Source: Spirosoma sp. SC4-14 (GTDB lineage: Bacteria > Bacteroidota > Bacteroidia > Cytophagales > Spirosomataceae). From it: a stretch of 64,000 nt of DNA. The stretch covers positions 2,107,001 through 2,171,000 of the forward strand of contig NZ_CP147518.1 in the NCBI RefSeq assembly GCF_037201965.1. The letters run 5' to 3'. A program made the translations under genes and the position numbers. Below the pieces are notes generated by a model, which did not search any database, was not told the origin of the DNA, and saw only the letters and a program-made list of their open reading frames with translations. This document shows positions 51,534-61,585 of this stretch, one piece after another. Position 1 is the first letter of the stretch, and each line of letters begins with the position of its first letter.

Positions 51534-54500
51534 ATGAGAAAACTTCTAATGGCGCAGCTACTGCTGTGCTTACTGAGTTTGCCATTGCTGGCGCAGGATA
51601 TTGCAGTCAGTGGTAAGGTTACGTCAACAGAGGATGGCTCCCCGCTTCCTGGCGTAAACATTTCAATCAAAGGCACAACTCGTGGAACTAGCAGTAATGC
51701 TACTGGTGACTATCAACTAAATGCTCCGGCAGGTTCTACCTTAGTTTTTAGTTTTATTGGCTTCATCACGCAAGAGGTTAAAATCGGAAATCAAACCAGC
51801 ATCAATGTCAGTCTGGTATCCGATGCAGCACAATTACAGGAAGTAGTCGTAACGGCACTCGGTATTAAGCGGGATGCTAAATCGATCTCATTTGCTACCC
51901 AGCAAGTTAGTGCCGAACAACTGACCGTTACGCGTCAGCCCGATGCGGGTAATGCATTGGCCGGTAAAGTTGCTGGTTTGCAGGTGCTAAGTCAGGCAGG
52001 CTCCAAACTGGGCTCCGGAGCTGTGGTCCGGATTCGGGGAGCGGCTTCGCTGGTCGATAAAAACCCGCTCTATGTCATCGACGGTACACCGCTGACCAGC
52101 GACAGCGATACGCCCGGTTCGCTGGACATCAACTCCGACGATATCGAAAACATCTCTGTGCTGAAAGGACCAAACGCAACGGCGTTGTATGGTCAGCGTG
52201 GTGATGCAGGGGTTATTGTTATCACCACAAAGAAAGGGCTGAACCGCAAAGGTATTGGCGTAGACATTAACAGCACGACTACCTTCGAGCAGGTTAATAT
52301 CATCCCGAAATATCAGAATTCGTACGGTGGCGGTGGTGAGTCAGACTGGCGCACGTTTAACTGGGCGCCGGGTAATCCTGTAGAATGGAAAGCACTGGAT
52401 GGCAAACGCTATCACGATTATTCGGACGATGCTTCGTGGGGACCAAAAATCGACGGTGGCGAATACATCCCCTGGTATTCGTGGTATCCGGGTAGTCCTT
52501 ACTCGTTCAAAACGGCAGCCTATACGGCCCAGCCCAACAACGTACGGGATTATTACAACACGGGTAAGTCGTTTAACAACAGCATCAGCCTGCGGGGTGG
52601 TGGCACTGGCTACAACATTCGGATGTCGTACACCAACCTGAATCAGACCGGCGTATTGCCCAATACATCGCTGAAACGGAACTATGTTACAGCAGCAGCC
52701 AGCTATGATCTGGGCAAACACCTGACGGCAGGCATCAATTTTAACTTCACTACCGAAAAGCTGTTTGGCAGTTTTGACGATGGCTACGGAAACTATTCCG
52801 GTGCCGGGTCGTTTAACCAGTGGTTCCACCGCGATCTCGATATGGGCATCATGCGCGAGTTGCGTGACTTGCATACGCCCATCGGTGCGCTGGCAAGCTG
52901 GAACCATACGAACCCGACAGCGACGACCAACTTCAATTCGACCACGTTCAACAAAGGAAACTACTGGTATAACTGGTATTCGTATCAGGACAATATCAAC
53001 AACACCTCGAACCGCGACCGGTTGTTTGGCGATGTTAACCTGACCTATAAACTGAACGATCACTTCCGCGTACAGGGCTGGTTGCGTCGGAATCAGCGTA
53101 ACACCAATTACGAAAACAAAACGCCAACGATTATTGAACTGAGCGGTGCGCAAACCGGCCAGAAAGCCAGCTATTCGACTGGCCAGATTACCGAACGCGA
53201 AGATAATTACGAGTTTTTGACAACCTACGAAAACCACTTTGGTGATTTTGACCTGAATGCCAACGTTGGAGGAAACATCCGTGATAATACCTACAGACGG
53301 GTCGACCTGAGTACGAATGGCGGTTTGTTTGTGCCGGATCTGTTTACGATTGGTAACTCGCTACAGCAGTTTACGCAAACCAACAACCGTTTCCGCAAAA
53401 CGGTCCGTAGTATCTATGGGCGGGCGTCGCTGGGCTGGCGTAGCCTGATCTATTTGGAAGTGACGGGACGTAATGACTGGAGTTCGGCACTGCCTGTAAA
53501 TAATAACTCGTATTTCTATCCGTCGGTAGGGGGTAGCTTTGTGTTCTCTGAGCTGACTCGCGAGTCGCTGCCATTCCTGTCGTTCGGTAAGTTACGGGCC
53601 AGTTGGGCGCAGGTCGGATCGGATCTGAACCCGTATCAGTTGGCGTTGACTTATGCTGTCGATCAGGCAAAATATAACGGAACGAACAGCCTGATGACAA
53701 CGCCGAATCTGCTGCCGAATGCTGGTATTATTCCGTCACTGTCGTCGGCTTACGAGATGGGTATCGACCTGAGCTTCCTGCGCAATCGGGTGGGTTTAGC
53801 GTTTACGTATTATCACGAAAACAAAATCAACGAAATCCTGAATGTCGATGTAACGGCAACGAGTGGTTTCACCCAGAAGGTGATTAACGCGGGCCGGATT
53901 GAACGCGACGGGGTCGAAATTCAGTTGAATGGCAAACCTGTTGTTGGTAAAAACTTCAACTGGGACATGACCCTGAACTTTGCCGTCAATACGTCGCGGA
54001 TCATCAGTCTGGCACCGGGAGTAAATTCGATTCAGGCAACCTCGGCCGTCCCCTTTGGCCAAACAGCACAGTCCTATACTACAAATGATGCTTTTGGCTA
54101 TGCCTATGTTATTCACTCGACGGGTGTCGACAATGGTGGCAACAACAAATGGGGGCAGTTGCGCGGCAATGGCATTGTGTATAAAGATGGTCAGCCTGTC
54201 ATAAACTCCGATGGTACCTATCAGTTTGCCACGAACCAGTACTTTGGCACCGTATTGCCTTCGTTTACAGGTGGTTTTGTAAACAATCTGCGTTATAAGG
54301 ATTTTAACCTGGCGTTTAGCATCGACTTCCAGAATGGCGGCAAATACTTCTCGCTGTCGAATCACTGGGGAACGTACTCAGGCTTGTATGCCGAAACGGC
54401 GGCTACCAACGACAAAGGCAAAAATGTTCGCGACGCGGTTGCCGATGGTGGTGGAGTCCATGTAAAAGGGGTAAACGAGAATGGAGAAGCGGTGGATACC

Positions 54501-54794
54501 TACGTTGATGCTTATGATTATTATCACCAGTTTGGTAATAATAAAATCATAACTCCATCCGTTTTCGATGCTTCCTATGTGAAACTGCGTGAAGTTAGCC
54601 TGGGCTATCGGTTACCGCTGAAGCCAAACAAGTATTTCCAGTCGGTCAACCTGTCGGTGGTGGCTCGTAACCCCTGGCTGATTTATGCGACCAACCGCAA
54701 CATCGACCCATCGGAGTTGTCGCAGCGGTTTGGTGAAAATGGTCAGCAGCCTGGCACCCGTTCACTTGGTTTCAACATTCGTTTAGGACTCTAG
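51534..54794 (+). CDS. SusC/RagA-family TonB-linked outer membrane transporter (second)
   Basis: 1086 residues. The signal peptide is MRKLLMAQLLLCLLSLPLLA. The carboxypeptidase-like domain (VSGKVTSTEDGSPLPGVNIS to about 105) is followed by a plug with ALAGKVAGLQVLSQAG, VRIRGAASLVDKNPLYVIDG and VLKGPNATALYGQRGDAGVI. A beta-barrel ends in RSLGFNIRLGL. It differs clearly from the SusC at 3089 in the plug and barrel, so the cargo is probably different. Its SusD partner lies 47 bp downstream. No glycosidase adjoins the pair. Confidence 0.93.
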   Translation: MRKLLMAQLLLCLLSLPLLAQDIAVSGKVTSTEDGSPLPGVNISIKGTTRGTSSNATGDYQLNAPAGSTLVFSFIGFITQEVKIGNQTSINVSLVSDAAQLQEVVVTALGIKRDAKSISFATQQVSAEQLTVTRQPDAGNALAGKVAGLQVLSQAGSKLGSGAVVRIRGAASLVDKNPLYVIDGTPLTSDSDTPGSLDINSDDIENISVLKGPNATALYGQRGDAGVIVITTKKGLNRKGIGVDINSTTTFEQVNIIPKYQNSYGGGGESDWRTFNWAPGNPVEWKALDGKRYHDYSDDASWGPKIDGGEYIPWYSWYPGSPYSFKTAAYTAQPNNVRDYYNTGKSFNNSISLRGGGTGYNIRMSYTNLNQTGVLPNTSLKRNYVTAAASYDLGKHLTAGINFNFTTEKLFGSFDDGYGNYSGAGSFNQWFHRDLDMGIMRELRDLHTPIGALASWNHTNPTATTNFNSTTFNKGNYWYNWYSYQDNINNTSNRDRLFGDVNLTYKLNDHFRVQGWLRRNQRNTNYENKTPTIIELSGAQTGQKASYSTGQITEREDNYEFLTTYENHFGDFDLNANVGGNIRDNTYRRVDLSTNGGLFVPDLFTIGNSLQQFTQTNNRFRKTVRSIYGRASLGWRSLIYLEVTGRNDWSSALPVNNNSYFYPSVGGSFVFSELTRESLPFLSFGKLRASWAQVGSDLNPYQLALTYAVDQAKYNGTNSLMTTPNLLPNAGIIPSLSSAYEMGIDLSFLRNRVGLAFTYYHENKINEILNVDVTATSGFTQKVINAGRIERDGVEIQLNGKPVVGKNFNWDMTLNFAVNTSRIISLAPGVNSIQATSAVPFGQTAQSYTTNDAFGYAYVIHSTGVDNGGNNKWGQLRGNGIVYKDGQPVINSDGTYQFATNQYFGTVLPSFTGGFVNNLRYKDFNLAFSIDFQNGGKYFSLSNHWGTYSGLYAETAATNDKGKNVRDAVADGGGVHVKGVNENGEAVDTYVDAYDYYHQFGNNKIITPSVFDASYVKLREVSLGYRLPLKPNKYFQSVNLSVVARNPWLIYATNRNIDPSELSQRFGENGQQPGTRSLGFNIRLGL

Positions 54795-54841
54795 AAATAA
54801 CCTGAGACAATCGCATTGCTCAGCCTATCATTAGCATTCAA

Positions 54842-56326
54842 ATGACAACGATAAAACATAAAGTTCTGACACTCGGTCTGCTTTCTGCACTGGGTTTCAT
54901 GACCAGTTGCAGCGATTTTGGCAGTGAGAACATAACCCCCAACGCTGCCTCGACGCCCGTAACGTCGGCTCTGTTAACGGAAGCCATTACCGGGGTTCCG
55001 CCAACTACCTCAACGGGGGCTTTGCTGGATGGAGTAGCCGGACGGCTAACCGGTTTGGCTACCGAGCCTCGGTTATTTGCGCAATACTGGTCGCAGACGC
55101 AGTATCCCGAAAGCTCGCTATATTCGACAACGTTTGCCGACTGGAACCGGTATTATGCCGTTACACTGGAAGATCTGCAAACGATTATCGACTACAATAA
55201 TGATCCTGCTACGAAAGCCTATGTGGCGCAGTTTGGCTCGAATAATAATCAACTGGCCATTGCCCGCATCCTGAAAGCGTATATGTTCTGGGTGATAACG
55301 GACCGTTGGGGTGATGTGCCATACTTCGATGCGCTGAAGAAAAACACGCAGGTCAAATACGATTCGCAGCAGGCTATTTATGCCGATCTGTTCAAGGAAC
55401 TGAAAGAAGCATCAGCTCAGTTTGACGATGGCAAAGTGTTTAGTGGCGATATTATCTACAATGGCAGTGCCGCCAAATGGAAGAAGTTTGCTAACTCGAT
55501 GCGAATGTTGATGGCATTGCGGCTCACTAAAGTAGATCCGGCTACGGGGAAAACCGAGTTTGCGGCTGCTTATTCCGATGCCGCAGGCTATATCAGCACC
55601 AATGCCGATAATGCATTTGTGCAGTATACGGATGCCAACCAGTTCCGGAATCCGGATAATGCGCTGTTCGATGGTCGGAACGACTACGCCGTCAGCGATG
55701 TACTGGTCGATAAACTGAAAGCACTCAGCGATCCACGGCTGCCGGTTTATGCCGCTCCAACGTCGTCGGGCGAATATTCGGGCCTGCCGTATGGTTTAAA
55801 CCGGAACCTGCTGATTCAGTATACAGGCGAGCATGAGTCGTCGGCACCGGGTACCAAAATTTTGTCGAGAACCCAGCCGGGTTATATGATTACGGCGGCT
55901 CAGATGCTCCTGGCCAAATCGGAAGCCGCTGTTCGGGGCTGGATTTCCGACGATGCAATGGCGGCTTACAATGCAGCCATCAAAGCATCGTGGGAGCAGT
56001 ATGGCGTTTATGATGCAGCCAAATTTGCGGCCTACACAACAAGCGCTGCTGTTGCACCAACGCAGGCCGATTTTCTGGCTAAAATAGGAGATCAGCGCTG
56101 GATTGCACTGTATCCGAATGGTACTGAAGCCTGGATCGAGTGGCGCCGTACGGGGTATCCCGATTTGAAGCCAACTCCTTATGCCGTTAATGATAGCAAG
56201 GAGATTCCGCGTCGGTATGGCTATCCGAACACCGAGCCAACTCTAAACACGGCGGCTTATAATGAAGCAATCAGTAAGCTCTCGAATGGCGATAAAACCA
56301 GCTCGCCCGTTTGGTGGGATAAGTAG
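54842..56326 (+). CDS. SusD/RagB-family lipoprotein (second)
   Basis: 494 residues with lipobox FMTSC (near residue 22) and the SusD-like_2 helical fold. Family segments are DRWGDVPYFDALK, AKWKKFANSMRMLMALRLTK and WIEWRRTGYPDLKP. It ends SPVWWDK, like the SusD at 6197. It is the lid partner of the upstream SusC. A terminator follows directly. Confidence 0.92.
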   Translation: MTTIKHKVLTLGLLSALGFMTSCSDFGSENITPNAASTPVTSALLTEAITGVPPTTSTGALLDGVAGRLTGLATEPRLFAQYWSQTQYPESSLYSTTFADWNRYYAVTLEDLQTIIDYNNDPATKAYVAQFGSNNNQLAIARILKAYMFWVITDRWGDVPYFDALKKNTQVKYDSQQAIYADLFKELKEASAQFDDGKVFSGDIIYNGSAAKWKKFANSMRMLMALRLTKVDPATGKTEFAAAYSDAAGYISTNADNAFVQYTDANQFRNPDNALFDGRNDYAVSDVLVDKLKALSDPRLPVYAAPTSSGEYSGLPYGLNRNLLIQYTGEHESSAPGTKILSRTQPGYMITAAQMLLAKSEAAVRGWISDDAMAAYNAAIKASWEQYGVYDAAKFAAYTTSAAVAPTQADFLAKIGDQRWIALYPNGTEAWIEWRRTGYPDLKPTPYAVNDSKEIPRRYGYPNTEPTLNTAAYNEAISKLSNGDKTSSPVWWDK

Positions 56327-56350
56327 CCATCTTAGTTGATTTTATCTGTG

Positions 56351-56386
56351 CAGAAGGAGATCCTAAACGGTCTCCTTCTGTATTTT
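56351..56386 (+). terminator. Terminator after the second susCD
   Basis: A perfect 10-bp stem CAGAAGGAGA (56351-56360) with 56371-56380 is followed by TATTTT, 24 bases after the SusD stop. Confidence 0.85.
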
Positions 56387-56887
56387 AAGCCATTTTGGAA
56401 ACGTATCGTTTTAACAAAAAAAAGCGGGCCGACATGATCAGACCGCTTTTTGCATTACGCTTTATCCAACTATTAAATTAATTCTACATGATTAGCACGT
56501 TAAAACGTACAATGAAACATCTGCTCCATTGATTTAGGGCAAACGAGATTACAAAAGAACTCAGCCTAACCTTCTGACTGGTCTACCGTCGAATAAATAA
56601 ACCGGAAAAGTATATGAACAATTCCTGTTTTTAGACAAATCAAATAAATATTCATATATTAAATATGTTTTTTCTATGTTTTGTGAATGCTTATAACCTA
56701 CTATTTATTAAGCGGTAGGTAAGCTGGTACGAAGGGTAAATGTTATTTATTTTGCTTGTTAAGTACAATACAAATAGTCTTATTTTCATGATTGGTAAGG
56801 TTGATATTGTCAGAAGTTTAAAGGCGTAACGTATCAAACCTTTTTGGGGCAGCGGAGTTATTCTTAGTAGAAACAATACTCAACGCG
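56387..56887. other. AT-rich gap with a second hairpin
   Basis: 501 bases without a credible gene. AAAAAGCGG (56419-56427) pairs with CCGCTTTTT (56443-56451), an extra terminator-like hairpin usable in both directions. The rest is AT-rich upstream sequence of the gene at 56888, with no recognised motif. Confidence 0.5.
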
Positions 56888-57421
56888 ATGAACAACGACA
56901 CCAACGATGTAAAGCGCCGGGAAGCGCAGATTAATGGTCGAACGGAAGGCCCCTTCGGTTCTGACGATACGGATGTCGATCTGCGAAAGCAGGATAATAA
57001 GCATCAATATGAGCAGGAAAATTCGGCCAACGGCCTCGATAGCCTACAGGTAAGAGGTGGGCAGGATGGTCGAAATGACCGCGCTATTGGGAGTACCGAC
57101 ATGGATAGCAAAAATGGTATCCTGCGCATGGGCGATCAGAACAATAGCACAATGGAAGTAACGCAGGAGGGGCTCGATAGTGCGGTTGAACAACAGGAAA
57201 ATACCAATACTGCTATGGTTGATGTTACAACCAGCGGCCCCGACGATTATGCTTCGGCCAGGCAGGTGGGTACGCCCGAAGCCGAGCAGGAAGCCAAGGA
57301 GCAGAACAATAAAAAGCAGTCGGAGAATCAGCCGAAAAATTCCGACTCAGAATCGCAACAGGACGCTGATGACGAAATAGCCCAGACCGGCACCGATCTG
57401 AGCTATAAACCAGCTTATTAG
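56888..57421 (+). CDS. Hydrophilic low-complexity protein, probably disordered
   Basis: 177 residues, rich in Asn, Asp, Gln, Glu and Ser, with almost no hydrophobic cores and no Cys. Segments such as QEAKEQNNKKQSENQPKN and SDSESQQDADDE suggest intrinsic disorder, as in stress or desiccation hydrophilins. No signal peptide. The next gene, 53 bp on, is of the same type. No family is recognised. Confidence 0.65.
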   Translation: MNNDTNDVKRREAQINGRTEGPFGSDDTDVDLRKQDNKHQYEQENSANGLDSLQVRGGQDGRNDRAIGSTDMDSKNGILRMGDQNNSTMEVTQEGLDSAVEQQENTNTAMVDVTTSGPDDYASARQVGTPEAEQEAKEQNNKKQSENQPKNSDSESQQDADDEIAQTGTDLSYKPAY

Positions 57422-57474
57422 AACTAGTCATTGGAATCTGGCCATTAAAACTCAACACTAAACCAATCAACGTT

Positions 57475-57837
57475 ATGAGCGTAAGTAGCAAAAGCCGGAA
57501 AGAAAGCACTGAGTCATTTGCGGCTCAGCAAATGCACAACACAATGGGTATTGCACCCGAACTGGCACAATTGAACGATAAAAATCTGGACAACGATCTG
57601 CCGTCGCGCGTGGCAGACAGCAATGATACCGATGTGCCGGGCGATGTTGATGTAGCAGAGGCACTGGCAACCGAAAATGGCGATCAGCCAACGGCTGCTG
57701 ATGTCGAAGAAGCTAAGCGGGCTTCGTGGGGGCAACCACCGTTGCCCGCCGAAGCCGACTGGAATCAACGTACGAACGAGGGAGCTGTCCCAATAACTCG
57801 TACGGATGAGCCCGACCAGACATTGGGTAATTCGTAG
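57475..57837 (+). CDS. Second hydrophilic low-complexity protein
   Basis: 120 residues, acidic (DVPGDVDVAEALATENGDQP), Cys-free and probably disordered, with Trp only near WGQPPLP and ADWNQRT. It is tandem with the similar protein at 56888. A strong terminator follows 25 bases after the stop, so the two form one unit. Confidence 0.65.
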   Translation: MSVSSKSRKESTESFAAQQMHNTMGIAPELAQLNDKNLDNDLPSRVADSNDTDVPGDVDVAEALATENGDQPTAADVEEAKRASWGQPPLPAEADWNQRTNEGAVPITRTDEPDQTLGNS

Positions 57838-57862
57838 CGATTATTTTTCGAGAAAATGAAGG

Positions 57863-57888
57863 GCGAACCACTGGTTCGCCTTTTTTTG
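57863..57888 (+). terminator. Rho-independent terminator
   Basis: Stem GGCGAACC (57863-57870) with 57874-57881, a 3-base loop, then seven T. It ends the hydrophilic-protein pair. It also shows that the next gene cannot start at 57856, since that would place the terminator inside it. Confidence 0.9.
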
Positions 57889-57915
57889 TGGTTGGGATGT
57901 AAACGTAGGGTATTC

Positions 57916-59550
57916 ATGAAGCTCAGTGCCGTAATGCAACAGGTATTCGTCCGCTATCCGGTTGGCTGGGCCATCCTAACTGTTGGTATGCTTTTGGTGG
58001 CGTTGGTGTCGCATTTAGGCTACCTGCCGCTCGATACCAGTTCCGATGAGCCACGTCGGGCGTTGGTGGCCCTGGAAATGATTCTGTCGGGCGATTACAT
58101 AACACCAACACTGAACGGTGAGCTTTATTTCAACAAACCCCCGCTCTATAACTGGATTCTTGTCGTATTCTATCGGCTGTTTGAAAGTTATTCGTCGTTT
58201 ACCGTACGATTTCCGGTGATTGTTTCATTGGCATTGCTTGGGTTAACTGTTTTTGGATTTGTGCGGCACTATGCAAATGTTGCCGCCGTAAAGTCGGGAT
58301 GGTTCGCTTTTGTGGTGGCCCTGATGGTATTAACAAACGGCCGGGTTCTGATTTATGATTCACTCTGGAGTTCGATCGATATTCCGTTTGCTCTCCTGAC
58401 ATATCTGTCGATGATGCTGGTGTATCATTTCGACCGTCAGCAACGATACTGGCCATTGTTCCTGAGTACTTATGTCCTGACAGCGCTGGGATTTCTCACA
58501 AAAGGATTGCCCTCTGTCGTATTTCAGGGCCTTACGTTAATTAGCTGGTTTGCCTATACCCGACAGTTCAACCGACTGTTGCAGGCAGCACACTGGGCCG
58601 GAATCGGTTTATTTCTGGTCATTGTTGGCAGCTATTACATGGCCTATTTTACGCGTAATCAGATTCCACTCGGTAGTGTTGCCAGCGTTCTGTTCGACGA
58701 AAGTGCAAAACGCACCGTAGTAACATTTGGTATTGGCCAAACGCTGCTACACCTGATCACCTTTCCGTTCGAGATGATTTATCATTTTGTTCCGTATCTG
58801 TTATTGCTCGTTCTTCTTTTCCGTCGTGGTATTGTGGCCATCATCCGGGCCAATTCGTTTATTGCCTTCAATGCCGTTGTCTTTCTGGCAAACTGTTGGG
58901 TATACTGGTCGTCTCCGCAGGTCTACGCCCGGTATCTGATTGGCCTGCTGCCACTGGTATTTACAGTCCTGGCCTACATGTATTACGAGTATAGCCAGCC
59001 AACCGATAAGCCGCGCTTGTGGGTCGAACGTATCTGGATTACATTGAGCATCATAGTTACCATTGGCTCCTGGGTGGCTTTGCTTCATCCAAAAACCCGA
59101 ATTGTAGACGGAATTGGCTGGAAAACAACGGTTGTGTTTTGCCTGCTGGCTCTCAGTACATGGGCACTATGGCAGGATACCGGCAACCGGCTTATGCGGA
59201 TGCTACTCGTTATGATTGTGGTGCGAATCGGCATCAACTGGATTGCCCTGCCGGGTCGTCTGGCGTCGCGGCAGTTTTATAAAAATGAGTCTGAACGAAT
59301 TGCCCGCGAAAGTATGGGTTATCCGCTATACGGTTTTCGCCAAACCATTAGTCAGCCTGTGGGTGCTACTGATGTGAATTCGTTTCACATCGAAGCCGTG
59401 CGGGGCGAAATCCTGCGATTGACAGATCAGGTGCATCCCGGTGCTTATTATATTGCCGATTCGGCCAGTTTAGCGGGAGAACACTATCAGATCATCGACA
59501 CGATGCGCTTGTTTGATCGGCATTCGGCAAAACTGGTTCTGTTTAAGTAA
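57916..59550 (+). CDS. ArnT/PMT-type membrane glycosyltransferase
   Basis: 544 residues from ATG 57916, the first start after the terminator. It is a polytopic membrane protein (about 10-12 segments) with the GT-C loop LDTSSDEPRRALVALEM. That loop holds the acidic catalytic motif, and ELYFNKPPLYNW follows, both as in ArnT/PMT-family enzymes. It would use a polyprenyl-phosphate sugar in the periplasm; acceptor and sugar are unknown. It stands alone between terminators. Confidence 0.85.
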   Translation: MKLSAVMQQVFVRYPVGWAILTVGMLLVALVSHLGYLPLDTSSDEPRRALVALEMILSGDYITPTLNGELYFNKPPLYNWILVVFYRLFESYSSFTVRFPVIVSLALLGLTVFGFVRHYANVAAVKSGWFAFVVALMVLTNGRVLIYDSLWSSIDIPFALLTYLSMMLVYHFDRQQRYWPLFLSTYVLTALGFLTKGLPSVVFQGLTLISWFAYTRQFNRLLQAAHWAGIGLFLVIVGSYYMAYFTRNQIPLGSVASVLFDESAKRTVVTFGIGQTLLHLITFPFEMIYHFVPYLLLLVLLFRRGIVAIIRANSFIAFNAVVFLANCWVYWSSPQVYARYLIGLLPLVFTVLAYMYYEYSQPTDKPRLWVERIWITLSIIVTIGSWVALLHPKTRIVDGIGWKTTVVFCLLALSTWALWQDTGNRLMRMLLVMIVVRIGINWIALPGRLASRQFYKNESERIARESMGYPLYGFRQTISQPVGATDVNSFHIEAVRGEILRLTDQVHPGAYYIADSASLAGEHYQIIDTMRLFDRHSAKLVLFK

Positions 59551-59597
59551 CAGACTCAATCAGTGGTGGGCAGGTAGCGTGTTGTTCGCACAATCAC

Positions 59598-60602
59598 TTA
59601 GTATGGCGTAGTAAACAACACCTGTGCTGCCTGAACTGGCAGGAGCACTCCTAACCTTACTTTTGTTTCAATGTCGCTAAGACGCTCGCGCAAACCTGGC
59701 TGCTGAAAAAAACGAGTGTTAAGTTCTTCCTGTACCAACGATCGAAACCAGGTTAACTGTTGTTCCTGCCGTCGGTGGAGGTGATAGCCGTTCTGGTGGG
59801 TTAGCTGCTGATGGTCAGTAATTGTTTGCCAGAGGTTGCCTATGCCCTCGCCCGTAAGAGCCGAGCAGGTAAGCACCGGAGGGAACCAGCCTGTGCCGGT
59901 GGGAGGAAAAAGATGAAGTGCATTCTGGTAGTCGACGCGAGCCCGGTTGGCCGTTGCCATGTTTGAGCCATCGGCTTTGGTAATGGCCAATGCATCGGCC
60001 AGTTCCATAATTCCGCGTTTCATGCCCTGTAGTTCATCGCCCGCACCGGCCAGCATGAGCAACAGAAAGAAATCGACCATACCATGAACTACTGTTTCTG
60101 ATTGACCTACTCCTACGGTTTCAACCAGAATAATATCGAAACCGGCTGCTTCGCAAAGCAGCATGGTTTCGCGGGTCCGACGCGCTACGCCACCCAGTGA
60201 ATCGCCCGCTGGCGTTGGTCGAATATAGGCATTCGGGTTCAGTGAGAGGGTTTCCATACGGGTTTTGTCGCCCAGTAAACTACCGCCCGAACGCTGGCTG
60301 GTAGGGTCAACGGCCAACACCGCCAGTCGATGACCACGTTCGGTCAAAAGTGAGCCCAGCGACTCGATAAAGGTACTTTTTCCAACACCGGGTACTCCCG
60401 TTATGCCTACCCGAATGGAGGCTCCATTGCCCAGTAAATCATGCCCCGAGTTATGACCTACTACCGTAGCTAATACGTCCTGCGCCAGGGCCTGATCGTC
60501 GGCACGTCGGCTTTCAATGAGCGTAATGGCCCGGCTCAGCAATAGCCGGTCGCCTGCCAGAATACCAGTTGCATATTGATCGGAAGAGAGTCGGGTTCGC
60601 AT
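59598..60602 (-). CDS. meaB: Methylmalonyl-CoA mutase-associated GTPase MeaB
   Basis: 334 residues. The G3E-family P-loop is GVPGVGKS (69-76), followed by AVLAVDPTSQRSGGSLLGDK, IILVETVGVGQSE (switch), and the base-recognition motif ITKADG. It guards the B12-dependent mutase against inactivation and helps load the cofactor. The mutase genes are not in the window. It is transcribed after, and 2 bp from, the LysR gene, so the two share a transcript. Confidence 0.95.
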   Translation of the reverse strand: MRTRLSSDQYATGILAGDRLLLSRAITLIESRRADDQALAQDVLATVVGHNSGHDLLGNGASIRVGITGVPGVGKSTFIESLGSLLTERGHRLAVLAVDPTSQRSGGSLLGDKTRMETLSLNPNAYIRPTPAGDSLGGVARRTRETMLLCEAAGFDIILVETVGVGQSETVVHGMVDFFLLLMLAGAGDELQGMKRGIMELADALAITKADGSNMATANRARVDYQNALHLFPPTGTGWFPPVLTCSALTGEGIGNLWQTITDHQQLTHQNGYHLHRRQEQQLTWFRSLVQEELNTRFFQQPGLRERLSDIETKVRLGVLLPVQAAQVLFTTPY

Positions 60603-60604
60603 GG

Positions 60605-61480
60605 TTATAAAATCCGGTCAACCAGTCGTAAAAACGGGGCCAGTTCTGTGGTTCGTTCGGTTAGCCAGAGGAGCCTCATTTCGGCTTTCTGAGGTAGGTT
60701 GGTGAGCTCTATGGTTTTGATGCGAAGATTTTGACCACGCAGGGTCGAAATCGGTTCTATAGAAATACCCATTCCGGCTTCTACCAACCGCAGCACTGTT
60801 CCCGAATAGGCCGACTCATAGGCAATATGAGGCAGAAAGCCATATTGCTGGCACAGTGCCTGAATACTTTCTACGTAGCCATTTCCTTCTGACTGGGGCG
60901 GTAAAATAAACGACTCCTGGGCTAAAACCGATAGATCGGTAAAATTTTCGACAGCAATAGGGTGGTTTTCGGGCAATAAGACCACAAAATTTTCGGCGTA
61001 AACTACCCGGCTGCTAATGCTGGGTGGCGTAATCACATTAGGGGAAAAGCCAACATCGATTTCCCGATTCTGAAGCGCTTCCAACTGGTATCGATTGGTT
61101 GTTTCCATCAGTAGCGCTTTCAGGTCTGGCGTTTGTTCGCGGATGCTGATCAGCAGTTTGGGCAACACCGACTGCATGGCCGAGCTAGCGTGGCCAATAC
61201 GGATTTCGCCCGCTTCGCCCCGATGAATCTGGGCCGTTCGTTTAAACGTCTGGTCGAGCTGTTCGAGCAGCCGACCAGCTTCCTGCTGTAGATATAAACC
61301 GGCAGGCGTTAGCGTAACAGTGCGTTTATCGCGTTTAAAGAGCAACGCGCCTAGTTCCGATTCTAATTGCTGAATCTGACGACTGAGGGCCGGTTGGGCA
61401 ATAAAAATACGTTCGGCCGTTCGGCGGTAGTTCAGCGTGTCGGCCAGAACCAGAAAATGCTTCAGTTGATAAATATCCAT
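60605..61480 (-). CDS. LysR-family transcriptional regulator
   Basis: 291 residues. The N-terminal winged helix is YQLKHFLVLADTLNYRRTAE, then RIFIAQPALSRQIQQLE. The effector domain is about 90-290, with IRIGHASSAMQSVLPKLL and GMGISIEPIS. It is divergent from the PLP-dependent decarboxylase with a 105-bp gap, the usual LysR target arrangement, so it probably controls that gene. It also heads the meaB transcript. Confidence 0.93.
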   Translation of the reverse strand: MDIYQLKHFLVLADTLNYRRTAERIFIAQPALSRQIQQLESELGALLFKRDKRTVTLTPAGLYLQQEAGRLLEQLDQTFKRTAQIHRGEAGEIRIGHASSAMQSVLPKLLISIREQTPDLKALLMETTNRYQLEALQNREIDVGFSPNVITPPSISSRVVYAENFVVLLPENHPIAVENFTDLSVLAQESFILPPQSEGNGYVESIQALCQQYGFLPHIAYESAYSGTVLRLVEAGMGISIEPISTLRGQNLRIKTIELTNLPQKAEMRLLWLTERTTELAPFLRLVDRIL

Positions 61481-61585
61481 TGATGCCGTTGTGCTATCAA
61501 TTCATCAAAAATAAGTATTTCTCTGTATCAGACCGAATCAATTACTTTGTGTAGTACAACATAATCACTCAATCTGTAACCCATC

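Noticed and set aside
52341-53237. 298-codon open frame on the minus strand inside the second SusC gene
   Set aside because: Antisense to a well-supported gene, rich in Val/Ile/Arg from reverse-read codons, no recognisable domain.
57856-57915. Earlier start for the ArnT/PMT-type gene
   Set aside because: A clear terminator stem and T-run lies at 57863-57888, inside the would-be extension.
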